Positions 11,043 to 22,891 of a DNA stretch of 64,000 nucleotides are shown here, one piece after another; within the stretch, counting starts at the first letter, position 1; each line of letters starts with the position of its first letter. The stretch lies in the NCBI GenBank assembly GCA_949152475.1, contig OX424567.1, forward strand, positions 23,709,402 to 23,773,401, given 5' to 3'. This stretch comes from Terebella lapidaria (Eukaryota; Annelida; Polychaeta; Terebellida; Terebellidae). The translations under genes and the position numbers were made by a program. The notes below the pieces were generated by a model that was given only the letters and a program-made list of their open reading frames with translations, did not search any database and was not told the DNA's origin.

Positions 11043-12576
11043 TCAGCAACAATGCCCATTGGGGGTTTCAATAGAACAAATTGCTTCCATCGTCTTCCTG
11101 TTCCAATGGTAGCCAAACATTTTCATATCCGTTCTGTGAAAATCTAACCAGTAGTCTATTAATTCGCCATTGATGTTTTCATATATCGGTAGATGTTTAT
11201 TGAACTCCATGTAGTTTCTCTTGCCCTCATGACTATGTCGTACAGGAATTCCAGAATTTTTCATTTTTAGGTGATCTTTCAAGATTCTTCCATCTCGTTC
11301 CATCGTTTCTACCCTGAGAATAGCACCCCAGGGTAGTCCACATGGATGGCATGACTCTGTTATAAGGTTCCAATGTTCATCCATTATCTTACGACTGTAC
11401 GCCCAGGACATGAATTCGTCGAACTTGGGAGGACCCAGTTCATCTTGAGGCGTGGACATTGCATCCAATGTCTTGTTGAATCGGAAGAGACCATCTCGAG
11501 CAAATCTGAGAATTTCTGCTTGCCTCTCAGCATGGTTAGATAAAGGATCGCTGTCCACAAGCTTGTCTCTATAGTATGATGCTAAACGGTCAAATGGATG
11601 ACGAATTGCAATCACATTGAAAAAGGTGCTGCCAACTCGAAGTCGGTCTGTGGCATTCAATTGGTACATGTCCTTCACTCCATACATATTGATAATATGT
11701 TGGTAATGAACCCCATTCAAACTATCCTGTGACGAGTTGCGATGTTGTATCGCTGTCACATTCAGTCCATTGGCTTCCAGGATGTACGCTTTGAGTGAGG
11801 TGCATCCTGCTTTGGATATCCAGCAGAAAGTTAGATTGTGTTGGAAATCTACCAAACTCCGTCCAACAGGGAACATAATGTTGATATTAGATGCGTGGTA
11901 AGAGCGTTTACAATAACTCTTCATGTGTGTTATACGTTCTTCTTGGGTGCACATACGTGTGGCGTGGACAGATGAGTCCTCGTTCGTTTTTGCTGAAACG
12001 TGAACGAGTGAAGTTTACACTAAACGAAAGGACAGTTTTGTCAAATCCCATTATGCATTTGAAAGCCTTTACCATTTAGTTCGTTGACTGAATGCTGCAC
12101 TAATGCACTCTGCGTTGGAATTTTTATGTTCACCAGATTTGACTGTTCTCTATGTGTATGGAGACATCCTAAATAAGCAATACTTGTCAACGTGGCGAAC
12201 CAGAACAAACGCCTAATGAATTTCACAATCTGGAAGATACATTGAAAATATCAGCGTACATGAAATCAAATATGAAATTATTTGATATGGGATTATTCAC
12301 ATTATTGGCTGGTGTCTGAACCAGTAAGATATATATTTGTTTCTATTGCAAAATGCTGTATTTTACGTTTGTCATTGGCATCATCAAAATCTGACTGCAT
12401 TGGTGGTAATAGATTGATACTTACACACATACATGTGCGGAATTTTAGCTTTTTTATTAGCAGTTTCAAAGTTTGATATTTGAGACACGGCGAAATGAGA
12501 GAATCATTATGTTCGATATTGAGTGTGGTGTGAATTACTACAATAGTTTACTAGCATATTAGTATCTTACCGACAT
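11043..12576 (-). CDS. Carbohydrate sulfotransferase, HNK-1ST/CHST8-14 type (left copy)
   Basis: Predicted to transfer sulfate from PAPS to glycan in the Golgi (Sulfotransfer_2 family). Coding exons on the minus strand are 12576-12571, 12229-12073 and 11992-11043 (6+157+950 nt = 370 residues). The first coding exon holds only ATG TCG before the donor GTAAGA; a TAA lies in frame a few codons upstream. Exon 2 follows CTTCCAG and encodes a signal-anchor helix near residues 10-25 (LFWFATLTSIAYLGC), so the protein is type II. The second intron is 80 bp (AATG|GTAAAG ... CGTTTCAG). The 5'-phosphosulfate loop is CWISKAGCTSLK (residues 111-122), and the 3'-phosphate motif is IRHPFDRLASYYRDK (184-198). 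Several NxS/T sites suggest N-glycosylation. Length is normal for the family. Substrate is unknown. Confidence 0.9.
12340..12426 (-). repeat. Copy of the GTAAGTATCAATC repeat
   Basis: In reverse complement this begins GTAAGTATCAATCTATTACC and continues with the TTTTGATGATGCC and CGTAAAATAC landmarks shared with 17,403-17,606 and 17,753-17,965. Its right-arm partner is at 36,511-36,605, so this copy predates the duplication. It sits in intron 1 of the sulfotransferase. Confidence 0.7.
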
Positions 12577-13358
12577 GTTGTGTTGAGATTATCAAGTCGA
12601 TATGATTAATGATAACTGGAAGTACTCGATGGCAGCTCAGCCTCGAAGCAAAGATCATTGTTGAATATGATCTTTGCCTGAACATAGCACTTGATGGAAA
12701 TGCACATATTGACCAATTTCGTAAGAATATGTTGTAACTCACGCACTGGCCAGACGGAACCACATGGTACAATATTGAAATCGATACAGATTTTTTGTTT
12801 TACCATTGATTGGTGATTTCCGAGGGGACCATATGACTTTTGTTGTTTCTTAGAGAGCCTATTATTTGATGTATATGCGGAAAGGTGACGGCAGTTCCAA
12901 CATGTCCAGAGTAAAGTAACATGTGAACAGATGCAGTATATATTATGGGCGCCATGCTGTACATTTCCAATATATTTTCTGTCTATGAATTCAGTTATTT
13001 TACCTTATTTCACATTTGCGTAATGCGTATATATTTGCCTGTCATAACCTGAGACACAGTGTCGGGCTGTTAGATGCTAGTTAAGATGAAATTCCGAAAC
13101 CTCAGTGATACACCAGCAATATTATGATATTGTTTTATGATTCTTCGCTGGTTGTTCACAGGTAATCATGCTTTTGTGGCACGTTATGATAGTATGATAA
13201 AATTACCATTGGGACAGGACACTGTATAGCTATATGTCTGATCTAGTGAAAATCAAAGGAAACCCAAAAGAATATAACAATCTAGTAAAAACTAGGTATT
13301 TTGCATCCTGGGACAAAATACATACCTCCCATTATCAATAGAACAGAAGTAAGTAGAT
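12577..13358. other. 5' region of left sulfotransferase
   Basis: Presumed leader exon and promoter on the minus strand. A 66-codon frame (12806-12606) stops about 30 bases before the start codon and is preserved in the right arm with about three substitutions. A second overlapping frame (12772-12551) spans the start. No TATA box or named motif stands out. Confidence 0.4.
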
Positions 13359-13736
13359 GTAAGTATCAATCTTTTATGTTTGACATATCCGCTGCACTAA
13401 TGATTGCCCACCCTGATGTAGCGAAGTGGGAAAAATCTAGACAAGATATTGGTATTTTTACTGCGTATATCAGTGATTTCAAATCTACAAAGACTCACAT
13501 AAGGTATATGAACTATAGTGGAACCACACTATCGTACCAATAATTGACTTTTAACGAGCACTGAGTGTTTTTGTCGTCTTGTGTCCGTATGGTCTTGATT
13601 ATCGCTCAGTGGAAGTAAACAAACCCGCCATAATCATAGAGGTTCCTTGGACACGTTTTTTAAATATATTGGATACTGTACCGTTGTGACGCTCGGTGAA
13701 ACTGATGGCGCCATCTGGCGAATTGACACTGTTATC

Positions 13737-15860
13737 ATGCCGCGCCCATATGGGGGTCGTGGCTCTGGTAGGGAAAGGAGCTGTGAACATTGTAGAAAAG
13801 GGGGTTCTAACCTAACTCTCTCCAATGGAGAAGAACTGCTCTGTGAATCCTGCCTAGCCATACACAACATGAAAGACTCTGAGCGTTATTCCAACAACCT
13901 ACAATCAGATCCACCTGTCTCATCTGCCGAATCACAACATCGATCTGGCGAAATTTCTGCAATTGTGAATGATGTAACAGGCAACCGTGATCAAACTGAG
14001 GTAGGGAGCACCGTTACCAGGTCAAAGGCAGCAACTCCGGTAGGAAAGGATGCTGAGACAATGTCCAAAATCGTGCACTGCAAGCCCGACTGTCCATCAG
14101 AAGGAAAAGAACAAGGAAAAATGATAATGTGTAGCTTGTGCATGACCTGGTATCATCACACGTGTGTCAACCTGTCCAAAAGGGAAAATGACTTGATCTT
14201 CTGGCCGTGCCCTAGATGTCGGAATAATGTGACTAAATTGAACGAATTACAAAAAAACTGTACAGGAGCTAACGTCCTGCAACTCCATGCTAATACGCCA
14301 ACTGGAAAATAGCACTTACAAATGTGACAAACTTCAAGAACAATTGAATAAAAGCCACGATGAGCTGATGTCATCGAAAATGGAGATGGAAAGAATGCGT
14401 AACATGATTCCAACATTCGCAGATGTCACAGGGAGCAAAGCTGACCTATCAACATCCTCTGATGCTCAGGAAATATCAGCTTGTGCTTTATTGATAGGGA
14501 GTAGTCTTATACGTGATGTGCCAGACAGACTGGAAACCACTGAAAAGTTGCCAGTCAAGCCTGTGAAAAAGTCTGGGGCTAAATTCCAGGATATTGTACA
14601 TGCCCTTGAGAAATACAGAAACCCCAAGCCGAAGGAGATCCACATTGTAATGGGAACTTCGGATGTGAACAGTACAGCCAGCATAGATGACATCACTTCT
14701 GACTGTCATGACGCTCTAAAAGCTGCTAAAAAAACTAACTCCCAAGGTAACTCTGAGTATTGTCCTGCCACAAGTGAAGGAGGACTCGCTTACTAAAACG
14801 GATCAACTGAACCAACTTATGAGGAGGTGTGCAGAAACACAAGAGGTCACCTTCGTAGACCATGATGTCAACTTCCGGTACGGTGATGGATCAATAGATG
14901 AGGCTGCGTTTGTCTCTGATGGAACACACCTGTCAAAGTCTGGCACGATGCGACTGATGAAGAACATAGGCCTCATCACTACTCCGGTGGAAAAGAACGA
15001 TCAAACTCCGTCACAGACCAATGATGGCTGGAACCTAGTCCAAAACCATAAACATCAGAGGTTTCATACCAAAGAACTCATTATCACTCATCAGAAAACA
15101 TCAGCACCACATGTACAAGGTGACGTCAGATACTTCCGTGGTACCGGAGATCCTCTCTCTAATTTTTACCCATGTGCTCTACACAGTCAAGGCAGAGATT
15201 TCAATTGTGCGGAGCAACTGATTCAGTTCAGGAGAGCCCGCATGACACATGAGGAAGACATAGTTGATCAAATAATGGACGCCAAAAACGGTCCATCACT
15301 CTATAGCCAAGAAAAACTTTGATAAATCAGATGCAAGATGGCTGCAAAACAGGGACAAAGTCGTGCATGAGGTAGTGGCATTGAAGTTCAGGCAATGCAG
15401 GATCTTCAGAGAAGAGTTGATGTCCCTCAACCAACAGAGAATCGTAGAGGATACACCGGATCCACACTGGGGACGAGGTCCGGATGGCGAAGGTTCAAAC
15501 AAGATGGGGGAGATTCTCGAAGCCATCAGGGATGATCCGCACTCCAACCAAGTCAGTCCGATCTCTTCAAGAGAGTCCCACATCCATGAAAGCAGCGGTC
15601 AGGGTGAACACTTCCACTGTCTGAAGGAACACCTCCACCATCAACACTCGAGCATGCGAGGGACCCACGATGAACATGCGGCGTTCCTCAATGACACCTG
15701 TAGGCACGACTCTGCTCTGTCACCTAGAAGCAGCGACGTCCCGTGTCACTACTGTGCCGAGACAGGGCATGTGAAGGACAACTGTAGACACGTTAGGCCA
15801 GTAAAGTGTTATTCATGTCATTCTCTTGGTCACAAATCAAAATACTGTAATAGGTACTAG
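13737..15860 (+). pseudogene. LINE ORF1: PHD - SGNH hydrolase - NADAR - two CCHC knuckles (frameshifted)
   Basis: Read over three frames with breaks near 14,290, 14,740 and 15,300. Domain order: an N-terminal CxxC pair (CEHC ... CESC, about 13,780-13,850); a PHD finger at 14,077-14,220 (CKPDCP, CSLCMTWYHHTC, CPRC); a short coiled-coil-like stretch; an SGNH/GDSL hydrolase from IGSSLIRDV (~14,490) to DGTHLSKSG (~14,930), giving the Ser and Asp-x-x-His blocks; a NADAR domain from FRGTGDPLSNFYPC (~15,130) through CAEQLIQFRRARM to DPHWGRGPDGEGSN (~15,459); and two zinc knuckles, CHYCAETGHVKDNC and CYSCHSLGHKSKYC. PHD, esterase and knuckles are known in CR1/L2-type ORF1 proteins as nucleic-acid or membrane-binding parts. 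NADAR enzymes cleave N-glycosidic bonds of ADP-ribose-related substrates. Its role here is unknown. Confidence 0.85.
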
Positions 15861-15987
15861 GGATTCGGCAATGAGGAGTCAGCTGTTCCAATCCAAGATA
15901 ACGATAGCAATAGGATTACTATGTCACCTATGAATGATGGTTGTCATGACTTTGTTGATTTGGAACTGAAACAAGTATTACCTTTCT

Positions 15988-17064
15988 ATGTTAAAAACCA
16001 GCACAATGTCAAATTTGCACATAATAATGTCAAGTCTGTCAAATCGACACTATTTTGTTAACAGAAAGCAACGTGTTAAATTAGGAAACACTAAAAGTGA
16101 GTGGATTAGGCTACAGAAAGGAACAGCACAAGGATCATTGTTTGGTCCTTTCAGCTATAATATCTTCACAAATGATTTGTTATTAGCTCTTCAACCCATC
16201 TGTAACATATATAATTATGCGGATGATAATACTATAAGTTGCTCTGGAAGAAATGTTGTTGATGTTGTTAATAAGTTGCAGTGTGTCACTGGTATGATGC
16301 TTGAATGGTTTCATTCCAACTATATGAAAGCTAATCCGGACAAATTCCAATTTATCTTGTATGACAAACAGGGTGATAATCAAGACTATGAGATATTAAA
16401 AAATGATCAACCCCTGAAAAATGTAACATCTGTGAAGCTACTTGGCATAAGTCTTGATCCTCACCTAACTTTTGGTGATCACATAACAGAAATATGTGAG
16501 AAAGCAGGAAGGCAATTGAATGTTCTCGCGAGGTTATCAAAGGTGTTAAATGTGGAGTCAAAGGTCAAGTTGTATGATACTTTCATAATGTCACATTTCA
16601 ATTTTTGTCCAGTTGTCTGGCATTTCTGCAGTTATGAATGTATGCAAAAAATGGAGAAGATTCAGAAACGTGCTTTGAAATATATTTACAGTGACTTCAA
16701 CTCATGTTATTCAGATATGCGAGCAAAATTAAATAAACCCTTGTTATATGTGCAGAGACTACGATTTATAGCCACAGAGGTTTTCAAAATATACCAGCAA
16801 ATTAGTCCCAGTTATCTATGTAGCTTTGTTGTAAAGAAGATTAACACTCATAATCTTAGGAATATCAACTCTCTTACGTTGCCCCAATATAACACTGTAC
16901 AGTACTCTTTTAGATATTATGGAGCCTATTTGTGGAATTCTCTACCTATTCATTTGAAACAATGTACAGATCTTTTTCATGTTTTTAAGAACATGATTCG
17001 TGAATGGGAAGGTCCCAGTTGTAAGTGTTCATATTGTAAAATGTGCCGCTTGAACACAATATAG
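15988..17064 (+). pseudogene. LINE ORF2, 3' half of reverse transcriptase
   Basis: A 358-codon open frame. It starts within the palm (QKGTAQGSLFGPFSYNIF), then has the catalytic YADD box in NYADDNT, the LLGISLD block, and the thumb and C-terminal region typical of CR1/Jockey-clade elements (FCPVVWHFCS, KIQKRALKYIY, AYLWNSLP). It ends in a Cys-rich CKCSYCKMC tail. The apurinic-type endonuclease and RT blocks before motif B are absent. Only about 130 bp separates it from ORF1, so an internal deletion removed them. The frame itself is undamaged, which suggests a recent event. Confidence 0.88.
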
Positions 17065-17384
17065 TTGTTTTGTCATGTCCCAACCTCCTACGAGTTCTGT
17101 ACCTCAAGTACTAGGTTATATGTAGAAATCTTGATGTATCATAATGTATTTAGTTTATATTATCAGACTCCATAAAACAATAATCATAATGTTCCACATG
17201 AAATGATATGATGAACTATATGTACCCTCTTACCATCATTGTACTCATGAGCAATTCAATTTCAATTCATCATCTCATTTTTCATTGTACATATCCATAT
17301 GTTCATAATGTCATGTCGGAGAATAGCCTTGGTGCTAATGTTATTTGTTATTACATTTATACCCGACGTTAAATAAAGTTTTAT

Positions 17385-17402
17385 CTTATCTTATCTTATC
17401 TT
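17385..17402 (+). repeat. (TTATC)n LINE tail
   Basis: Four pentamer units ending the LINE, directly before the AATCT target duplication. Such short tandem tails replace poly-A in CR1/L2-type elements. Confidence 0.75.
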
Positions 17403-17987
17403 AATCTATTACCATCAATACAACCAAATTTTGATGATGCCAACAACAAACGTAAAATACAATATTTTCTGCAATAGAAACAAAGCCCGGCCAAATAGTT
17501 TATCCAAAGACACACTGGCGTCATCAGGGGCAGACAGTTTGTTAAATGTAGTTGTTTCTACTGTACATCTGATGAAATTAGTATACAACTGACCAACAAC
17601 CTATGAAAATAATTTAGAAACAAACCTCTTGGAATAGATATATGACAAGTACATAAGTACCTAATCACAAGCCAAGAGGCTACTGAGTTGATGGTATTCT
17701 CGGGGACAGACTTGACGTCCACCAGAAGTGACACCGGCTCAGTGGTATGAATGTAAGTATCAATCTACTACCACCAATACAACCAAATTTTGATGATTCC
17801 AACAACAAACGTAAAATACAATATTTTTTGCAATAGAAACAAAGCCTGACCAAATAGTTTATCCAAAGACACACTAGCGTCATCAGGGGCAGACAGTGTC
17901 TTAAATGTAGGTGTTCCTACTGTACACCTGATGGAATTAGTATAAAACTGCCCAACAACCTATGAATCTATCTCATGGCATCGGTAC

Positions 17988-20900
17988 ATTTCAGAAATGG
18001 AAATTATCGGAACGGTCCAGTCATTCTCTAGTATGGGGACAGTATGAAGCGACAGCTGTGTATGACAAAAGTGCAGACAAGACCAGAAAGTGGTTTTGGA
18101 TATTGTTCACGATTTACAAGACTTTCTATGTGAAACTTCGCTGCATTAATTTCCTTTCCATGGAGATATTGACGAGCAATTATTGGATTTTGTAATGCAT
18201 GGAGTGGGTTAAGGATTATACGGATAAAACCAACGATTGACAAAATTATATGTGTAATCGGTCAGTCATTCTCAATATGCATGGCACCAACAACAAAATG
18301 GATCTGACCACGGTGTCACAAATACCAACATAAACAAACACGAGTCCTCTCCAACAGTTGTCCAAATAAATAAAGTTTACAACCTTGATACCTGCGTTTC
18401 TCTACTTCTCTTCTGTTGAACCTAACGTGAAAGACTGGCCATCGTGAATGGTGATATTGGTTGCAGAGAGGGCATCCATCAATTTGGTACGACAGGTGTG
18501 ACTATAATGGTAATGTATGGGGCCGGCAATAGCGACACTTGTATTGCAAATACATGTATGTTCTTCATGTTGGTTTATATGCGTTGCGACAGCTATCCTT
18601 GCATCAGATGTGAAATCCTATTGTATAAACGAGTTATATATATATATCGAATAACATACAAATACATATACCTCATATAAGGTAGTATGATATATAAACA
18701 TTCTATTTCCACAAAGCTTACTCCTAGTCATTTTAGCTTATCCATCTTAACCTCCCCCCTGGTGTTTTACTCAGTCATTTTATCCATATGTCATTTTATT
18801 GTCTTCTCTATGTTTTCCCTTTTTTCATACTGTTTGTAAAGCACTATAGAATATGTTTTATACATAGTTATATTGCTATATAACTTCAATAAACATAATA
18901 TACCAACTGGCAATGGACATATGTCATGAGAATCTGGATTTTAATCGGTTGTTAGACAGTTGTATACAAGGTCCATCAGGTGAGCTATTATGACGCAAGA
19001 TTTCAACCTTTTCAGATTTTCATATAACACAGTAGCCAAAATCTTAACATTCATGATATAATGCTAAATGGTAAAAGTAGCCGATCAATACATACATAGC
19101 AATGGTAAATATGTGTGTAGGACGATATAGAAGATTTAAAACCAATGCATAGGAAATGAGATATTGGATCAAACTTGATGCAAGGATCTATGATAATATA
19201 TAGTTGTAGGTTTATATAGATTGGTGATGAATAATATGTGAGTACTGTGTTGAACACATATTCCGCAAAAGTACTTATTTGTCGAACGCAGAACCTAAGC
19301 GCTCAATCTGAAATACAAATTACCTTAGAAGCTCTTGTGCTATATGCCCAATGCGAGAAGTGAGGTACATGACAGAAAGCTTATATCTTCTTGGTCTAGC
19401 GAACAATTTAACCTAGATGCCAAACTCTTCGTCGTTCTGAACACATCCGATCGTCAATAGAGCCAAGTGCACTGTGATTGGATTCAACACCATCGATTGC
19501 CATTCAAATAAGAATTTCTATATTTGATATCAAAAGACTTCATGGTTTTGTCTCAGGGCAAAAATAGGCAATATGGAAAGTCCTAGCTTTATTCCTGGTG
19601 GCATTAGTTTACAACCGCAGGATCATCTGCACAGGTCCGTGTGGAATAGGTACATTATGATTATGTTTTTCATGGACAATTAATTACATTGACTCTGTTC
19701 CCATTCAACAAGGTACCGGTTCCATTCAACACAACACATACTAATGAGTTTGTGCATGCGATATAAATACGGGGAAATGTACAACTGTCTGGCAAGTACT
19801 TTGGTGGTATGTGCATAATATATGATTATAATATAATCGTTATATTCAGAAATGACTGTATAAATAATTGTAGATTCATAATGCCTCGGGGGGGGGGGGG
19901 GGGTAAGATTATATATATACCTAATGAAACTAATGAATACCAACATATTATTTGTAATCGCGAAGTTAATTCCTGTACGAACCGCGTTAATCACAATAAA
20001 TCACACCCCGTTTTTCACAAACACCAATACAAAACACCAGGCACTCCCGAAAGAGAATTGAAATGAATTAATTTATAACCTCAATACCTGCGTTTCCTGG
20101 GCTTTATCTTGCTTCTCTTGAGACAAGATTGACCTTCGTCGAAATTATCACACACTCTAGACCAGTGATATTGGTTACTGAGAGGACATACATCAAGTTG
20201 GTTCGATAGGTTCGCTACTAGTAATGTATGGGACATTAGATACTTTATTGTCAAGGCGTTCGGCCTGTTGATACGCACAAGCAATTAAGCTACGGCATGT
20301 GTTGGATCAAACCTCAGTATATAACCGAGTTTGAACTCATAAATTATAGTGCATGTACGACCACATTTACGCATATCTCATACTCGACCCCTAATTTGTG
20401 ACCTGATGTACTCGCAATGCACACTCCATGAGATTTTCTTTTGCTTATTTGCAATTGTATATTTAGTGTAGTTCCATCCGCTGTCAATTGATATTATGTC
20501 CAGGTATTCTTGATATACCGGAGCTATAATCTCAATATTACAGCTAGTGATAATAAATAAAAAAAAAGTACAGATATCAATGGTATAATTTTGTGTATTA
20601 CGATATAATGATTTAAAACCAACGCATAAGAAATACGTCATAAGACCAAACTTGATGCCAGTATTTGTGCTGATGTTTATGTAGTATATTAAGTGCTGAG
20701 ATCATATTTTTCTATATAAATGATGAATACATGAGTACACGTTTATCATAAATGTACCTGTTTGGCCAACTTGTAAGCTTAGCTGTCATAACCGTACGGC
20801 CGACGTCCAACAAGAAGTGAAGTAAGACACATGATAATAGGACGTATAAAGGCTTGATTCTATGTCTGTGCTCGGGATACCGTTAGTATTCGATTGCATG

Positions 20901-22891
20901 TGCTAATATTTTGTGAAATCACCATAGTTAGTATCCACATTGATCACTGTGTTTGTTAATAATCACATCGCGAGTTCAAAGCTGCAGCCTCGTAGTCAAA
21001 TGGCAATTGTCAGTATGAGAAGCACGGTTAATCCTAAATATAACCAGCACTATGGACTTCATGCTGAATAGGAACTGAGAAACAAGGAACTTCCACACAC
21101 AGCCTCGACATTGAATTTACAATCGCAATAACTACACTCCCTGAATTTTCATCACACATCCAGACTTGACGCTCAAGATTTACAACCATCACTACACACT
21201 ACTGTAGTGGGTGCGTGAGGCAATTTCTCATGTTGATGTGGTAATGTTGGTGATTTACCGATACCCAATGTGGGGATCAAGAATGTCATTACAAGTTGGT
21301 TATGTTAGTCATCGCAGTACTGTGCAAGTAAAGAAATCCATGGGAGATAGGCTGTCTGCCCCTGATGACGCCTATGTGGCTTTGGTTGTGAATATTTTGT
21401 CGGACTATAGTTTTATCCCAAAATTGTTTGTTTGGGTTTGACGGAGATGGGTTGATGTGTTGATGTATGAGATCACTGAATACTATGTTAGCTATATCTA
21501 AAGCCTTATTTGATACATGTATTTGTAAATCGCTATTGTGAGGATGAGTCACTCAGAATATGTGTGGGATAATGCACTGATACAGGACACGTGATAGAGA
21601 TGTTGCCGAGAACTGATAGTGATCGAGTGCCGTCACTGTTTAATATCGCATAAATCCGGATATCTTGGTCATAAGGTAATATTATTAGTGGTATCAACAG
21701 CGAAAACCCTCGGGGTTTCTATACGGCAAACTCATGACCTACAATGATCGTTATATACATGCATCGTTCATCGGATCATTCTGCTGTTTGATTGTGGAAT
21801 GCATAATCAACACAAACAGGCCAAAATATTATATTTGAGCCTATAAACATTATCCATCAAACCTAGGCGTTTCCAATATTGGAAATAAGCCCCCGTCTGC
21901 ACCCGTTGAGGAAGTCCTTCCGTGCAACAGAAATCAAGGAACCAGATCGATGTTCATGGCTTGCATTAACTCTGGCATCACCAACTTCCCGTTTTCCGAT
22001 ATGACCTTAAACAACGGATATCCTCGACATTGCCGCCAGTGACACAAATCTTTTCAGGTGCTGTTTCCCAAGTCAACCTAAGGAAATTAAAGACCGTGAA
22101 TAACATTAATATATATCAAATATATAGTTATATTTTTCAAGTCTCATCGGCTTAAGTATCACTATTATTTTCATGTACAAGTATACTTGCAAGCAGTGAC
22201 GGAAATCGAAAGTGAAACTGACATCATTATTAGCTGAACATATCCGTTTAGGACAAAGTATTATGAAATGCGTTTTAATATAAGCTTCATCATTTTGTAA
22301 ATATTTAGAAAATACACCAAAAATTAAGAAAAAATTGTTTCACTAGATAAAAATGTTCCTAGATTTCTGGCGGCAAATTAAAACGTATTGGTCATTCTTT
22401 TCATTCTTCACGTATTTGTGTTATACCAACAACTTTAGGCCTATTGTATGACACATATTATGAAGTAATAATCTACACATGATTTGCGTTATGTGTGGTA
22501 CTAATATAGCTTGTATATATGTGATCAAAGTATGCAATTGTTCTTCTCAGTGCAAATGGTCACTCGTTCAATGGTGACCACCCCTTGTACCCCATTCTGC
22601 AATGATCTGGTCACGCCTTATAAACACACCTATAGCTTTCTGCATGAAAACTCTGAGGTGGTGTGTCCAGGGGAGTTATATGATTATTATACTTTTCACC
22701 AATCCCAATGTGATAGAAAGATACAGGTGACTGCTTTGTTCCATTTAGTGGTGACACATATATAACAAATGCTGTCAAAGGGCATTGCTGTAGTTCATTA
22801 AGATGCAGTGAGACCCTCCATCTTGGAAGCCATTTTTTGCTCAGGGCAGAACCGCACCAAAAAGGAGTCATTTGTTATAAATCATTGAGTA
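17988..22891 (+). repeat. Non-coding block R, copy 1
   Basis: AT-rich block without a recognised gene. It is repeated as copy 2 (about 30,892-35,565, reverse), copy 3' (42,005-43,906, reverse, partial), copy 3 (43,922-56,745, forward, split by the gypsy element) and a diverged copy 4 (60,880-62,730, forward). Landmarks are the FQKWKLSERSSHSL frame at its left end, a 16-G run at 19,888-19,903, CTGTCTGCCCCTGATGACGCC near 21,350, and a frame at 22,511-22,765. The last reads similarly in copies 2 and 3 (CTPF-DLVTP, YTFHQS) but with stops and shifts, so I do not call it a gene. Confidence 0.8.
19888..19903 (+). repeat. Poly-G run (16 G)
   Basis: Uninterrupted run of 16 G after GCCTC. The copy at 44,503-44,516 has 14 G and the right-arm copy near 33,921 only five (C on the plus strand). 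See the finding on the junction at 42,005. Confidence 0.9.

Larger units (their letters stand above)
13373..17402 (+). mobile_element. CR1/Jockey-like non-LTR retrotransposon, internally deleted
   Basis: A 4.03-kb insertion into the GTAAGTATCAATCT repeat, flanked by a 5-bp target duplication AATCT (13,368-13,372 and 17,403-17,407). It ends in a short (TTATC)n tail rather than poly-A, a feature of several CR1/L2-type families. ORF1 spans 13,737-15,860 and the 3' part of ORF2 spans 15,988-17,064. The endonuclease and the first half of the reverse transcriptase are missing between them, so the copy cannot mobilise itself. It is absent from the right arm, so it inserted after the inverted duplication or was lost there. 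Confidence 0.88.
13359..17965 (+). mobile_element. Dimeric 213-bp repeat carrying a nested LINE
   Basis: This interval is missing from the right arm, where the flanks meet as GTAGAT-CCATCTCATGG. It consists of two direct copies of a repeat running from GTAAGTATCAATC to CAACCTATGA: copy 1 is 13,359-13,372 plus 17,403-17,606, split by the LINE, and copy 2 is 17,753-17,965. They are separated by 146 bp. The insertion is bounded by AT on both sides. The repeat contains GCGTCATCAGGGGCAGACAG. That word is also found, in reverse, in the non-coding block at 21,345-21,365, with a weaker resemblance continuing beyond it. Class unknown: no terminal inverted repeat, no TG...CA ends. A TRIM-like or Penelope-like remnant is possible. 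Confidence 0.6.

Noticed and set aside
22511..22765. Possible gene in block R (frame with CTPF, DLVTP and YTFHQS)
   Set aside because: Counterparts exist in three other copies, but the frame is broken or shifted and shows no domain. Shared ancestry of the DNA explains the similarity.
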